A stretch of 64,000 bases of DNA from contig NZ_JAHRGM010000002.1 of assembly GCF_019097845.1 (NCBI RefSeq), forward strand, positions 62,001 through 126,000, given 5' to 3'. This DNA comes from Sphingobium sp. AS12. Its GTDB lineage: Bacteria; Pseudomonadota; Alphaproteobacteria; Sphingomonadales; Sphingomonadaceae. The position numbers and the translations under genes were made by a program. Below the pieces are notes generated by a model. It was given only the letters and a program-made list of their open reading frames with translations. It ran no database searches and was not told where the DNA came from. Shown piece after piece: positions 54,127 to 62,940 of the stretch (the stretch's first letter is position 1; every line of letters begins with the position of its first letter).

Positions 54127-57069
54127 ATGTTGACCACCACTCGTTCCGCGTTTGCACGTCGCAGCTCAGGCCTAGCACTCGCATCCGCCATGCTGATAGC
54201 CGCCCCCGCACTGGCGCAAGACCAGTCAGCATCGGCTGAGCCGGAGGCCGCGGACATCGTCGTCACCGGTTTCCGCGCTTCGCTCAACAGCGCGCTCGGC
54301 ATGAAACGCAAGGAAGCCGCCGCGATCGATTCGATCGTGGCCGAAGATATCGGCAAATTCCCCGACTCCAACCTGGCTGAATCGATGCAGCGCGTGCCGG
54401 GCGTGGCGCTGGCGCGCGGCGATGGCGGCGAGGGGCGCAACATTTCCGTCCGTGGTCTGGGCGCCGGTTTCACCCGCGTCCGCATCAACGGCATGGAAGG
54501 GTCGGCGCAGACCGGCGGTTCGGACATTTACGGCGCGGGCAATAATGGCCGCAGCTTCGACTTCAACGTGTTCCCGACCGAAATTTTCTCGGCCCTGTCT
54601 GTGCGCAAGACACCGTCGGCGGATATCGAGGAAGGATCGCTCGGCGCGACGGTCGATCTGTCCGCGCCCAAGCCGTTCGACCAGAAGGATGATTTCGTCC
54701 TGTCGATGACCGCGCGCGGCATCTATAATGAATTGTCCAAGAAGGTCGATCCCCGCGCGTCGCTGCTGATTTCCAAGCAGTTTGGCGATAGCGGTTTCGG
54801 CATCCTCGGCTCGGTCGCTTACCAGAAGCGCAATATTCGCGAGGTCGGCTATTCGGCGGTCGATTTGCTGTCGGCCAATACCAATGGCGGTTTCTGTTCG
54901 CCGCTGGGCTATACGCCGCAGAATCCGGCCGACAGCGCGCTCAAGGGCGTCACCGCCGCCAACTGCTCGACCGGCAATCCGCGCACCAGCAATGCGGCGG
55001 CCTATCAGACGATCCAGGATTTGCGCCGGGCCGACCTGCCCAACACGCCCGGCAGCGGCGCGTTCCTGCCGCGTATTCCGCGCTACCTGAACAGCGAACA
55101 GAAGCAGGAGCGGATCGGCGGATCGCTCACGCTCCAGTTCCAGCCGGACGACCAGACCGACATTTCGGTCGACTTCCTCTATTCGCGGTTCGAAGTGACC
55201 CGCCGCGACAATTATATCGCCGCCATCTCCTTCGCCCGGTCGGCCTCCAATAATGGCCAGCCGATGACGTCGGTGCGCGAGATTGAGTTCGACGAGAATG
55301 GATCGCTGGTCCATGGCGTATTCGACGGGGTCGATGTGCGATCGGAAGGGCTGGTCGACAATTTCGTATCGACCTTCAAACAGGCGAACGTCAATTTCCG
55401 CCGCGACCTGAACGACAGTCTGACCATTGACGGTCTGGTCGGCTTCAACCGGTCGATCTGGGACGGCAAGAAGCGGCTCCAGACCTTCATCGACGCGATC
55501 GACACCGATGGTTTCTCGATCGATTTCCGCGACGGCGGCACCACGCCCAAGCTGGGCTTTGGCGTCGATGTCGCCAATCCGGGAAGCTTCACCTATGCGC
55601 CGGGCCTGGCCGACGGCACGGTGCTGGGCGGTTTCAGCTATCAGGGCAAGCCGTCGCGCAACAAGACCGACAATCTGACTGCGGAAACCAATCTGAAATG
55701 GACGGTGAGCGACGCATTCTCGATCCGGGCGGGCGCGCAATATCGGCGCAGCGACTTCCTCTCCACCTCCCTGCGTCCCTATTCGGCCGACGCGGTGGTC
55801 CGCGCACTGCCCGCCGGCACTACGCTGGCCAGCATCACCCGCGACATCACCGGCGTCGACAAGCTGTGGGGCCAGGGCGCGCCCGCCAGCTGGGTGTCGA
55901 TCGACGCTGACAAATGGGCTGATACGTTCGGCTTTGACGATGTGCGCTATTGCGGTGTCGAATGTGGCGGCGGGCGCAGCCGGGTGCGTGAAGAGGTGAC
56001 CAGCGGCTACCTGATGGCCAATTTCGACCTGGAACAGGCGACCGGCTTCAGCGTGCGCGGCGATGTGGGCGTGCGTTATGTCCGCACCGACATGCTCTCG
56101 TCGGGCTATATCGCGGTCGCCCCGCCCGCCGGGCAGACGTCGCCCACCAATCTGGTCGGCAAGTTCGCCGCCGCGCAGAATGTGTATGACGATTGGTTGC
56201 CGTCGGCCAATATCGTGATCGAGCCGGTCAGCAATGTGCTGATCCGCCTGTCTGGGGCCAAGGTGCTGGCGCGGCCGGAACTGGGCCTGCTGACGCCGAC
56301 CAGTGGCGTCAATCCGGTCACCCGCGTCGGCAATGTCAACAATCCCTTCCTCGACCCGATCCGCGCCAACACGTTCGACGTCGCGGTGGAATGGTATTTC
56401 CGCCCCGGCTCGCTGCTCTCAGCTGCCTTCTTCTACAAGGATATCAAGAGCTTCATCCAGAATGTGAACAGCCAGGTGCCGTTCAACGAGCTGGGTCTGC
56501 CCGATGCGCTGCTGGAAAACAGCAATACCGCGCCGACCGAATTGTTCACCGTGTCGCAGCCGTTCAACACGCCGGGCGGTCCGCTCAAGGGTATCGAGCT
56601 GAACGCGCAGATTCCCTTCACCTTCTTTGACGGGTTCCTGAGCAATTTCGGCGTGCTGGCCAACTACACGCTGGTGACGTCGAAGATCGATTATATCCTG
56701 GCCAGCGTAAACGGCGTGCCAACGGTGACGACGACGGCCGATCTGGTCGGCCTGTCGAAGAAAACCGCGTCAGCCACGCTCTATTATGAGGATGATCTGT
56801 TCAGCATCCGCACTACGGGCAACTTCCGCGACAGGTTCATCCGCGGCATCCCCGCTTCGCCGGGCAGCGATCTGGTTGGTAATGCCAAGACCTTCTACAT
56901 GGATGCGTCGGCCTCGCTCAACGTGACCGATCGTCTGAAGATCATCGTCGAGGCGCAGAACCTGACCGATGAACAGAACCGCCTCTACACCGACAGCGTG
57001 CGGCAGGACACATTGTTCGAGACGCGGATTGGCCGGACCTTCACCTTCGGCGTGACCTACCGGATGTAA
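54127..57069 (+). CDS. TonB-dependent receptor for pectin oligosaccharides
   Basis: A 980-residue outer-membrane protein. The signal peptide ends ADSALA-type at about residue 30 (AAPALAQ|DQSA). A TonB box DIVVTGFRASL follows, then a plug with KFPDSNLAESMQRVPGVALARGDGGEGRNISVRGLG and the barrel with aromatic C-terminus TFTFGVTYRM. The FRASLNSAL...EDIGKFPDSNLAE pattern belongs to the carbohydrate-type receptors of Caulobacter/sphingomonads/Xanthomonas. Its place beside PL22, GH28 and CE12 genes and behind two candidate operators points to RG-I or oligogalacturonide uptake. No SusD-like partner is present, as usual in proteobacteria. A strong terminator follows. Confidence 0.9.
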   Translation: MLTTTRSAFARRSSGLALASAMLIAAPALAQDQSASAEPEAADIVVTGFRASLNSALGMKRKEAAAIDSIVAEDIGKFPDSNLAESMQRVPGVALARGDGGEGRNISVRGLGAGFTRVRINGMEGSAQTGGSDIYGAGNNGRSFDFNVFPTEIFSALSVRKTPSADIEEGSLGATVDLSAPKPFDQKDDFVLSMTARGIYNELSKKVDPRASLLISKQFGDSGFGILGSVAYQKRNIREVGYSAVDLLSANTNGGFCSPLGYTPQNPADSALKGVTAANCSTGNPRTSNAAAYQTIQDLRRADLPNTPGSGAFLPRIPRYLNSEQKQERIGGSLTLQFQPDDQTDISVDFLYSRFEVTRRDNYIAAISFARSASNNGQPMTSVREIEFDENGSLVHGVFDGVDVRSEGLVDNFVSTFKQANVNFRRDLNDSLTIDGLVGFNRSIWDGKKRLQTFIDAIDTDGFSIDFRDGGTTPKLGFGVDVANPGSFTYAPGLADGTVLGGFSYQGKPSRNKTDNLTAETNLKWTVSDAFSIRAGAQYRRSDFLSTSLRPYSADAVVRALPAGTTLASITRDITGVDKLWGQGAPASWVSIDADKWADTFGFDDVRYCGVECGGGRSRVREEVTSGYLMANFDLEQATGFSVRGDVGVRYVRTDMLSSGYIAVAPPAGQTSPTNLVGKFAAAQNVYDDWLPSANIVIEPVSNVLIRLSGAKVLARPELGLLTPTSGVNPVTRVGNVNNPFLDPIRANTFDVAVEWYFRPGSLLSAAFFYKDIKSFIQNVNSQVPFNELGLPDALLENSNTAPTELFTVSQPFNTPGGPLKGIELNAQIPFTFFDGFLSNFGVLANYTLVTSKIDYILASVNGVPTVTTTADLVGLSKKTASATLYYEDDLFSIRTTGNFRDRFIRGIPASPGSDLVGNAKTFYMDASASLNVTDRLKIIVEAQNLTDEQNRLYTDSVRQDTLFETRIGRTFTFGVTYRM

Positions 57070-57094
57070 ATCCTCTCCCTTCCCCCAGCCTGAA

Positions 57095-57130
57095 GGGCGC
57101 GATCATAACGATGATCGCGCCCTGTTTTTT
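57095..57130 (+). terminator. Rho-independent terminator after the pectin TonB receptor
   Basis: GGGCGCGATCAT / ATGATCGCGCCC is a perfect 12-bp stem with an AACG loop, followed by TGTTTTTT. It lies between the receptor stop and the convergent IclR gene. Confidence 0.93.
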
Positions 57131-57141
57131 GGGGGGAGCCT

Positions 57142-57942
57142 TCAGCGCGGGCCGCTATAGCCCACGGCAGCGCTGATCTGCTGGGCGACGCGCATGACCT
57201 GTTCGGCCAGCGTCGGGCGCAGTTCGTCGGTCAGATAATGGGCGGCGCTGGCGATGCTGATCGCAACGCAAATCTGCCCCTTGGCATCGCGGACCGGGGT
57301 GGCGATGGAGCGGACGCCGTCGCCCAGTTCACTGTCGTGCAGCACTTCGCCCCGCGCCTTGTGCGCGCGCATTTCGGTCAGGAAGGCGTCGATCTGTTCG
57401 CGCGACGCCTGGCCATCCTTGGCCAACAGATAGAGCCGTTCCCAGGTCGCCTCATCCTCGTCCAGCAACAGCGCCTTGCCAAGGCCCGTTTCGGCGATCG
57501 GGCGGCGGTCGCCAGGGGCCGTGGCGACGCGCAGCCGCTGGGTGCCGGTCACCCGGTCGAGATGGCGGGAAAAATCGCCCTCCCGCTTGCCCACGAACAC
57601 GCAAAAACCGGTGCGCTCGGACAGAAGCTCCATGAAGGGGCGGGCGATGCGGACAAAGTCGATCTGTTCGGTCGCCAGCACGCCCAGTTGCAGCAGTTTC
57701 GGCCCCAGCGCAAAGCCGTCGCGCGTGACCGTCAGATAGTTGCGGGATTTGAGCGCCTGCACCAGCCGGTGGGCAGTGGTCTTGCTCATGCCGAGCTTAC
57801 GGGCGAGGTCGGCGGCGCGGATGGGGCCGTCAATCACCTCGTCCATGATGTCGAGCGCGCGCATCAGCGTCTGCGTGCCCTTGACCCCCGGTTCGTTGCC
57901 CGATTCCTGTGCCGGGTCCACCCTGTCGTCGCTGTCCTGCAT
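57142..57942 (-). CDS. IclR family regulator, likely KdgR-type for pectin catabolism
   Basis: A 266-residue protein with the winged helix RAADLARKLGMSKTTAHRLVQALKSRNYL and the effector domain (RIARPFMELLSERTGFCVFVGKREGDF, IAETGLGKALLLDEDEATWERL, SIATPVRDAKGQICVAISIASAAHYL). It is a paralogue of the regulator at 34207. Pectin-degrading bacteria often use an IclR protein (KdgR) that senses KDG and represses uronate genes; that role is inferred. It closes the island, convergent with the TonB receptor. No WCC-N7-GGW site was seen in its own upstream gap (57943-58092). Confidence 0.9.
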   Translation of the reverse strand: MQDSDDRVDPAQESGNEPGVKGTQTLMRALDIMDEVIDGPIRAADLARKLGMSKTTAHRLVQALKSRNYLTVTRDGFALGPKLLQLGVLATEQIDFVRIARPFMELLSERTGFCVFVGKREGDFSRHLDRVTGTQRLRVATAPGDRRPIAETGLGKALLLDEDEATWERLYLLAKDGQASREQIDAFLTEMRAHKARGEVLHDSELGDGVRSIATPVRDAKGQICVAISIASAAHYLTDELRPTLAEQVMRVAQQISAAVGYSGPR

Positions 57943-58039
57943 GGCCGTCCATTTTCCTGTTCCGGCTTAGTCTATCGGCCAGTTGGACGGAGAAGTCAGC
58001 AAGATTATGCCCACCAGATGGGACGCACGCCCAAAATGA

Positions 58040-58072
58040 AAAGGCCCGCCGGTCGGGGACGGGCGGGCCTTT
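58040..58072 (-). terminator. Rho-independent terminator after pal
   Basis: AAAGGCCCGCC and GGCGGGCCTTT form a perfect 11-bp stem with an 11-nt loop. On the minus strand it is followed by TTCATTTT. It lies 21 nt after the pal stop codon and ends the tol-pal transcript. Confidence 0.88.
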
Positions 58073-58092
58073 CGATCATATGTGGCAGGTGA

Positions 58093-58602
58093 TCAATATT
58101 GGATCGTCACCGTCACGGCGCGGCGATTCTGCGCCCAGGAGGCTTCGTCCGAACCAAGGGCGGCCGGGCGTTCCTTGCCATAGCTGACCGTTGTGATGCG
58201 GCCTGAATCGATGCCGAGCGAGGCGAGATAGTTTTTCGCGGCATTGGCGCGGCGTTCGCCGAGCGCGATATTATAGTCGCGGGTGCCGCGTTCGTCGGCA
58301 TGACCCTCGATCGTGACGCGCACGGCGGGATTCTGTTGCAGCCAGGCGGCCTGGCTTTGCAACGTCGCCTGATCCTCCGCATCGATATCATATTGATCGA
58401 GGCCGAAGAAAACACGGTCGGAGGAAACCGACGCGACGAAATCCTCCTGGCTGCCCTTGACCGGGCCGCTGGGTCCGGTCGACCCGACCGGTTCGGTCGC
58501 GGCGGCACCGGGCGCGGGCGGCAATTCGGCGGGCGGCTTTTTCGAGCAGGCGGCCAGAGCGACGATGGCGGTAGCCATGACCAGCGTTCGGGACAATTTC
58601 AT
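58093..58602 (-). CDS. pal: Peptidoglycan-associated lipoprotein Pal
   Basis: A 169-residue lipoprotein. The signal peptide ends in the lipobox LAAC (Cys19). A short Pro/Ala-rich linker precedes the OmpA-like domain, with VFFGLDQYDIDAEDQATLQSQAAWL, VTIEGHADERGTRDYNIALGERRANAAKNYL and the diaminopimelate-binding Asp/Arg residues. It anchors the outer membrane to peptidoglycan and binds TolB. It is 118 nt downstream of tolB, which allows an internal promoter, and a terminator follows. No cpoB/ybgF follows in this strand before the terminator. Confidence 0.97.
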   Translation of the reverse strand: MKLSRTLVMATAIVALAACSKKPPAELPPAPGAAATEPVGSTGPSGPVKGSQEDFVASVSSDRVFFGLDQYDIDAEDQATLQSQAAWLQQNPAVRVTIEGHADERGTRDYNIALGERRANAAKNYLASLGIDSGRITTVSYGKERPAALGSDEASWAQNRRAVTVTIQY

Positions 58603-58720
58603 CGGGGGTCTCCTTTGATTGATCCGGGCACCGCCCGCTCAGGACGGCATCAGGGTCCGTGATGTTCGTTACGCTGTCAAGACGATTGGGTTCCATGCCA
58701 ACCGCCAGAACGCGCGATTT

Positions 58721-60055
58721 TCAGGGCAGCAGCGGTCCCCAGGCGGGGTCGGACCCGCTCAAGGGGGTGGGGATGCGACGCTCGTTCACGCCGGTGAGGT
58801 CGACCTGCCACACCTGGCTCGACCCCTGCTTGCCCGGCGATGTGCGGAAGAATTGCAGCACGCGGCCATTGGGCGACCAAGTCGGCTGTTCGTCCTGCCA
58901 GCCATTGGTCAATATGCGCTCATTGTCGCCACCCGGCGTCATCACCGCGATCTTGAAATCGCCCGACAGCTTGGTGAAGGCGATGAGGTCGCCACGCGGC
59001 GACCATTCGGGCGTCGCATAGCGGCCGCCGCCATGGCTGATGCGGCGCTGGTTGGAGCCGTCCGCGTTCATGACATAGAGTTGCTGCCCGCCCGACCGGT
59101 CGCTTTCGAACACGATCTGGCTGCCGTCGGGCGAATAGCTGCCGCCCACGTCAATGCCGGGCGATGTGGTGAGGCGGACGGGGGTGCCGCCGCTGGCGGG
59201 GACGCGATAAATGTCGGTATTGCCCGCAATCGCCATCGAAAAGAGGATGTTACGCCCATCCGGCGACCAGCGCGGCGCGAAGGTCGGATTGTTGCTTTCG
59301 GTCACCAGCCGCTGCTGCCCCGCGCCAATATCATAGATATAGAGGCGCACCCGGCTGCCCAGATAGCTGACATAGAGGATGGATTTATAGTCGGGCGAAA
59401 AGCGCGGGGTGAGTGCCATCGACTGGCCATTGGTGATGAAGCGGTGGTTCGCGCCGTCGCTGTCCATGATGGCGAGGCGCTTGACCCGCGCGCCCTTCGG
59501 CCCGCTTTCGGCGATATAGGCGATGCGGCTGTCGAAGAAGGGGCTTTCGCCCGACAGGCGCGCATAGATGGCGTCGGCGCATTTATGCGCGGCGCGCCGC
59601 CAGTCGGGCGGGGCGACGACATAGCCCTGCCGGGTGAGTTCCTGCTTCAGCGCCACATCATAAAGGTAGCAGCCGACGGTGATGTCGGCTTCCCCGCCGG
59701 TGGTGCGGACGAAACCCTGCACCAGCGCCTGATAGGCACCCCATTTGTCGAACACGGGGAAGGTGACTTCGGCAAAGGGGATTTGCGGCAGGCCAGCGGG
59801 ACCGGACGGATCAAACAGGCCCGAGCCTTTAAGGTCCGAAGCGATGACCTCGGCGATCTTGCGGCCCAACTCCGTGGCCGAGCCGGCGGGGGTATCGACC
59901 TCCTGCTGCGCGGGCATGGGGGGGACGGCAACCTTGACATTGCTGTCAATCTCACCGGTCACATCGACCGACAGCTGGGCCATGGCTGGCATCGCTGCGA
60001 TGGCGAGCAGCGCGGCGGTCGCCACGCTCAAACGGCGCAAAAGGGAGGGTTTCAT
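58721..60055 (-). CDS. tolB: Tol-Pal system translocation protein TolB
   Basis: A 444-residue periplasmic protein with signal peptide RLSVATAALLAIAAMPAMAQ. An N-terminal domain (IAEVIASDLKGSGLFDPSG) and a six-bladed beta-propeller follow, with repeats such as FAPRWSPDGRNILFSM, VGGSYSPDGSQIVFESDR, RYATPEWSPRGDLIAFTKL and DEQPTWSPNGRVLQFF. It links TolA to Pal. ATG 60055 overlaps the tolA stop (ATGA). Confidence 0.97.
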   Translation of the reverse strand: MKPSLLRRLSVATAALLAIAAMPAMAQLSVDVTGEIDSNVKVAVPPMPAQQEVDTPAGSATELGRKIAEVIASDLKGSGLFDPSGPAGLPQIPFAEVTFPVFDKWGAYQALVQGFVRTTGGEADITVGCYLYDVALKQELTRQGYVVAPPDWRRAAHKCADAIYARLSGESPFFDSRIAYIAESGPKGARVKRLAIMDSDGANHRFITNGQSMALTPRFSPDYKSILYVSYLGSRVRLYIYDIGAGQQRLVTESNNPTFAPRWSPDGRNILFSMAIAGNTDIYRVPASGGTPVRLTTSPGIDVGGSYSPDGSQIVFESDRSGGQQLYVMNADGSNQRRISHGGGRYATPEWSPRGDLIAFTKLSGDFKIAVMTPGGDNERILTNGWQDEQPTWSPNGRVLQFFRTSPGKQGSSQVWQVDLTGVNERRIPTPLSGSDPAWGPLLP

Positions 60056-61029
60056 CGGTTCAGCCTCGCGTCAAAGCGGAGTGGCCGGAGCCATTTCCAT
60101 TGGTCGTAAAATTCGGGCGGCATGTTGCGGAAGGGGGAGGCAAGCTTGACCGCCTGGATCGCCCGTTCGGCATGGAGTTTGGCTTGGGGCCGGTTGCTGG
60201 CGGTGACGCCGAGCTGGTCGATCACCTCCGGCGTGCCGATCACCGCGCCGCTCTTGTCGAGCCGCACTTCGAGCAGGGTAACGAGCTGGTCCGCATCCGC
60301 GCCCGACGGGGGACGCCAATGGGGCTTCAACTGACGGCGCAGTTCGGCGTCGAGCGCCGATTTCTGCGCCGGACCCATGGCAGCGGCGGGCGCTGGAGCA
60401 GGCGGTTTGCGCGGGGCGTCGGCACTGGTGTCGATGCCTTTGAGGAAATCATTGCCGAGCAGCGATCCCTTGGGCTTGTCCGCCTTGCCTGGACCCGACG
60501 CGCGCGCGGGCGTTTTGGTCGCGGGTTTGGCCGAAGCCTTGGCGGCGGGCTTTGCTGGCGCGGCGGCGGCCTTGGGCTTGTCGGGTGCAGGCTTCGGCGC
60601 TGGTTTTTTTGGGGGCGCGGGTTTTTCCGGCGCGGGCCTGGGTTTGGGCGCGACCTTGGCCACCTCCTTCTTGGGCGGCGTGGGCTTTGGTTTTGCGGGC
60701 GCGGGTTTGGCGACCGGCTTGGGCGGCGCGGACTTGGGTTGCGGCTTGGGCGGGACCGGCACCGGTTCGGGCGCGGGTTCCGGTTCCGGCGCGGGGGCGG
60801 CGTCCTGCGTCGGGCCCTGTTCGGGCGCGACGCTGGGCGGGGGCGGTTCGGCCGAAAGCTTGGGCGCGGTCGATTGCAGCGCGACCTCATCCACCATGGA
60901 CACTTCCATCGGCGGGGTCTTGAGCTTCAACGGGTTGGGGGTCGCCAAAAAGCCAGCCGACAGCAGCCCGAACAGCAGGACATGCCCCGCAGTCGCGACG
61001 CCAAGGCCGATTTTCTCCGTGCGCTCCAT
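60052..61029 (-). CDS. tolA: Cell-envelope integrity protein TolA (TonB-like C-terminus)
   Basis: A 325-residue protein with one N-terminal transmembrane helix (LGVATAGHVLLFGLLSAGFL). A long Lys/Pro/Ala-rich periplasmic region covers about residues 60-200; it is low-complexity and would span the periplasm. The C-terminal domain (PHWRPPSGADADQLVTLLEVRLDKSGAVIGTPEVI...ERAIQAVKLASPFRNMPPEFYDQW) binds TolB/Pal. The central region is unusually repetitive (PAPEPEPAPEPVPVPPKPQPK), so exact length should vary between strains. 7 nt from tolR. Confidence 0.93.
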   Translation of the reverse strand: MERTEKIGLGVATAGHVLLFGLLSAGFLATPNPLKLKTPPMEVSMVDEVALQSTAPKLSAEPPPPSVAPEQGPTQDAAPAPEPEPAPEPVPVPPKPQPKSAPPKPVAKPAPAKPKPTPPKKEVAKVAPKPRPAPEKPAPPKKPAPKPAPDKPKAAAAPAKPAAKASAKPATKTPARASGPGKADKPKGSLLGNDFLKGIDTSADAPRKPPAPAPAAAMGPAQKSALDAELRRQLKPHWRPPSGADADQLVTLLEVRLDKSGAVIGTPEVIDQLGVTASNRPQAKLHAERAIQAVKLASPFRNMPPEFYDQWKWLRPLRFDARLNR

Positions 61030-61036
61030 CGTCGGT

Positions 61037-61483
61037 CTATTCCGCCGTGTCGTCAGGCGAGGAGACCAGCGACACCTTGTTCAGACCCGCGCGGTTCAGC
61101 TCGGCCATCACCCGCATCACCCGGCCATAATCCAGCCCCTTGTCGGCGCGCAGGAAGATTTGCGGCGCATCCGCCTTGCCCGCATTGGCGGCGACGATTT
61201 CGGCGAGGCGACCGGGCAGGTCGGCGTCGGCCACCGCATCCTCATCGACATAGGTCGCGCCGTCTCGGTCGATCGACACGACGGTGGGCTTGGCGTCCTG
61301 GTCCAGCCCCTTGGCGCGGGTTTCCGGCAGGTTGACTGGCACACCAGTCACCAGCAGCGGCGCCGTCACCATGAAGATGATCAGTAGCACCAGCATGACG
61401 TCAACCAGGGGCGTCACGTTGATGTCGGCCATCGGCGCGCGGCCACGGCCACGACGGCTGGAGGGAGGACCGGACATGGCCAT
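61037..61483 (-). CDS. tolR: Tol-Pal proton-channel subunit TolR (ExbD family)
   Basis: A 148-residue protein: a cytoplasmic N-terminus, then the transmembrane helix beginning [19 protein letters not shown], whose Asp is the proton-pathway residue, and a periplasmic domain ending in the ExbD/TolR fold ([54 protein letters not shown]). It works with TolQ to energise TolA. It is separated from tolQ by 112 nt containing a repeat, unlike the tight spacing elsewhere in this operon. Confidence 0.96.
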   Translation of the reverse strand: MAMSGPPSSRRGRGRAPMADINVTPLVDVMLVLLIIFMVTAPLLVTGVPVNLPETRAKGLDQDAKPTVVSIDRDGATYVDEDAVADADLPGRLAEIVAANAGKADAPQIFLRADKGLDYGRVMRVMAELNRAGLNKVSLVSSPDDTAE

Positions 61484-61503
61484 TAGCGGCTGCTCCCCTT
61501 AAC

Positions 61504-61579
61504 CGTCATGCCAGCGAAGGCTGGCATCTTAGGCGTCAGCGCGCAAACGCATGAGACCCCAGCCTGCGCTGGGGTGACG
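61504..61579. repeat. Extragenic palindromes between tolQ and tolR
   Basis: Two hairpins: CGTCATGCCAGCGAAGGCTG (61504-61523, arms GCCAGC/GCTGGC) and GACCCCAGCCTGCGCTGGGG (61555-61574, arms CCCCAGC/GCTGGGG), ending in GTGACG. They form one inverted composite (CGTCAT...GTGACG). It fills the gap inside the operon and may have inserted or could tune tolR expression. Confidence 0.8.
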
Positions 61580-61595
61580 CGGCAAGTGGGGCGCA

Positions 61596-62303
61596 TCACC
61601 GCTGCGCCTCCAACTCGCGGCTCAACGTCGCATAAAAGCCGTCGGCAAAGCGGGTCAGGCGCGATTCCATGCGGTTGATGCCGTGACTGAACCGGTTGTA
61701 GGCGATGACCGCCGGGATCGCGGCGAACAGGCCGATGGCGGTGGCGAACAAAGCCTCCGCAATGCCCGGCGCGACGACGGCGAGCGAGCTATTCTGTTCC
61801 GCTGCAATCGCGGTAAAGGCGCGCATGATGCCCCAGACGGTGCCGAACAGGCCGACGAACGGCGCTACCGATCCGACCGTCGCCAATATGTTGAGCCGGT
61901 CGGACAGACGGTCGATTTCCGCCGCGATGGTGCTGGACATGGAAGTCGCGAGCCGGTCGCGCGTGCCGTCGCGGTCGATCACCTTCTGCGCGGTCGATCG
62001 CCGCCATTCGGTGACGCCTGCTGCCATCACCTTGGCAGCGGGCTGGTCCGCCTTGCCGCGCGCTTCGTAGAAACGGTCGATATCCTCGGCTTTCCAGAAA
62101 TCCTGCTCGAAGCTCTTGCTATGCTTGCTGGCGCGGCGGAGCGTGACGGAAAAGCCGATGATGATCGCCCAGGTCCAGATGCTGGCCAGCAACAGGCCCA
62201 GCATCACACCCTTCACGACGATGTCGGCCTGAAGGAACAAGGCGAGCGGGGAAATGGTCGCGGCGTCGGCCACCGCGGCGACGTCTGGCAGATTGAGGGT
62301 CAT
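61596..62303 (-). CDS. tolQ: Tol-Pal proton-channel subunit TolQ (ExbB/MotA family)
   Basis: A 235-residue protein with three transmembrane helices: ADIVVKGVMLGLLLASIWTWAIII (1), LNILATVGSVAPFVGLFGTVWGIMRAF (2), and APGIAEALFATAIGLFAAIPAVIAYNRF (3, with the conserved Thr). The GLFGTVWGIMRAF motif is the family signature. With TolR it converts proton-motive force to movement of TolA during cell division. ATG 62303 overlaps the ybgC stop (ATGA); the frame open to 62459 is ybgC shadow. Confidence 0.96.
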   Translation of the reverse strand: MTLNLPDVAAVADAATISPLALFLQADIVVKGVMLGLLLASIWTWAIIIGFSVTLRRASKHSKSFEQDFWKAEDIDRFYEARGKADQPAAKVMAAGVTEWRRSTAQKVIDRDGTRDRLATSMSSTIAAEIDRLSDRLNILATVGSVAPFVGLFGTVWGIMRAFTAIAAEQNSSLAVVAPGIAEALFATAIGLFAAIPAVIAYNRFSHGINRMESRLTRFADGFYATLSRELEAQR

Positions 62304-62770
62304 GGGTGGAAATCTTCCCCTTGGCAAAGGCGGCTGAAAATGTCGGTCCAGGCTTTGGGTTGCCGTTGTGGGCGACCCTGCGGCGTCAGCCAGGCGACCG
62401 ATATGGTAGCGTCGGTCAACTGTTCGTCGGCGCGCATGACTGATTGATGAATGGCGCATGTTGCCGCGCCCACCTGCACCACCCGGCTGACGACCATTAG
62501 GTCATCGTCGAGGCGGGCGGGGCGGCGGTAGCGGATGTGCAGGTCGGTCACGGCATAGACGCCGGCACCGCTGTCATGCGCGGCGCGCTGGTCGATCCCG
62601 GCAGCACGCAGCATGTCGGACCGGGCGCGCTCCATATAGCGCAGATAATTGGCGTGATAGACCAGCCCCGACAGGTCGGTATCCTCAAAATAGATGCGCA
62701 GCGGGAAATGATGCACGGCAGCGACAAAGCGTCCGGTCGCCGACATGGGCATCTGGTCTGAAACGGACAT
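62300..62770 (-). CDS. ybgC: YbgC-type acyl-CoA thioesterase (hotdog fold)
   Basis: A 156-residue hotdog protein with FPLRIYFEDTDLSGLVYHANYLRYMERARSDMLRAAGI, in which the Asp and the HANYLRYMERAR helix are the family catalytic signature. It heads the tol-pal operon as in many proteobacteria. The family hydrolyses short- or long-chain acyl-CoA or acyl-ACP, possibly in phospholipid metabolism. ATG 62770 is used. The 170-nt gap (62771-62940) to the divergent dehydrogenase should contain both promoters; nothing more specific was seen there. Confidence 0.94.
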   Translation of the reverse strand: MSVSDQMPMSATGRFVAAVHHFPLRIYFEDTDLSGLVYHANYLRYMERARSDMLRAAGIDQRAAHDSGAGVYAVTDLHIRYRRPARLDDDLMVVSRVVQVGAATCAIHQSVMRADEQLTDATISVAWLTPQGRPQRQPKAWTDIFSRLCQGEDFHP

Positions 62771-62940
62771 GAGCGGCTTTTAACCATGGCGCACCGTTCA
62801 GGCAAAGGCGGAAAAGTCGGTTTCTCGCGCAGGAGGCGCATTTTGTCGCCTGTCTATTTTCGCATCAATGCCCCTCTGGTCCCCGGACGGCGCGAAGGCT
62901 AGGGAGTTGGCCACGAGTCAGCATGTGGGAGAAGGCCAGG

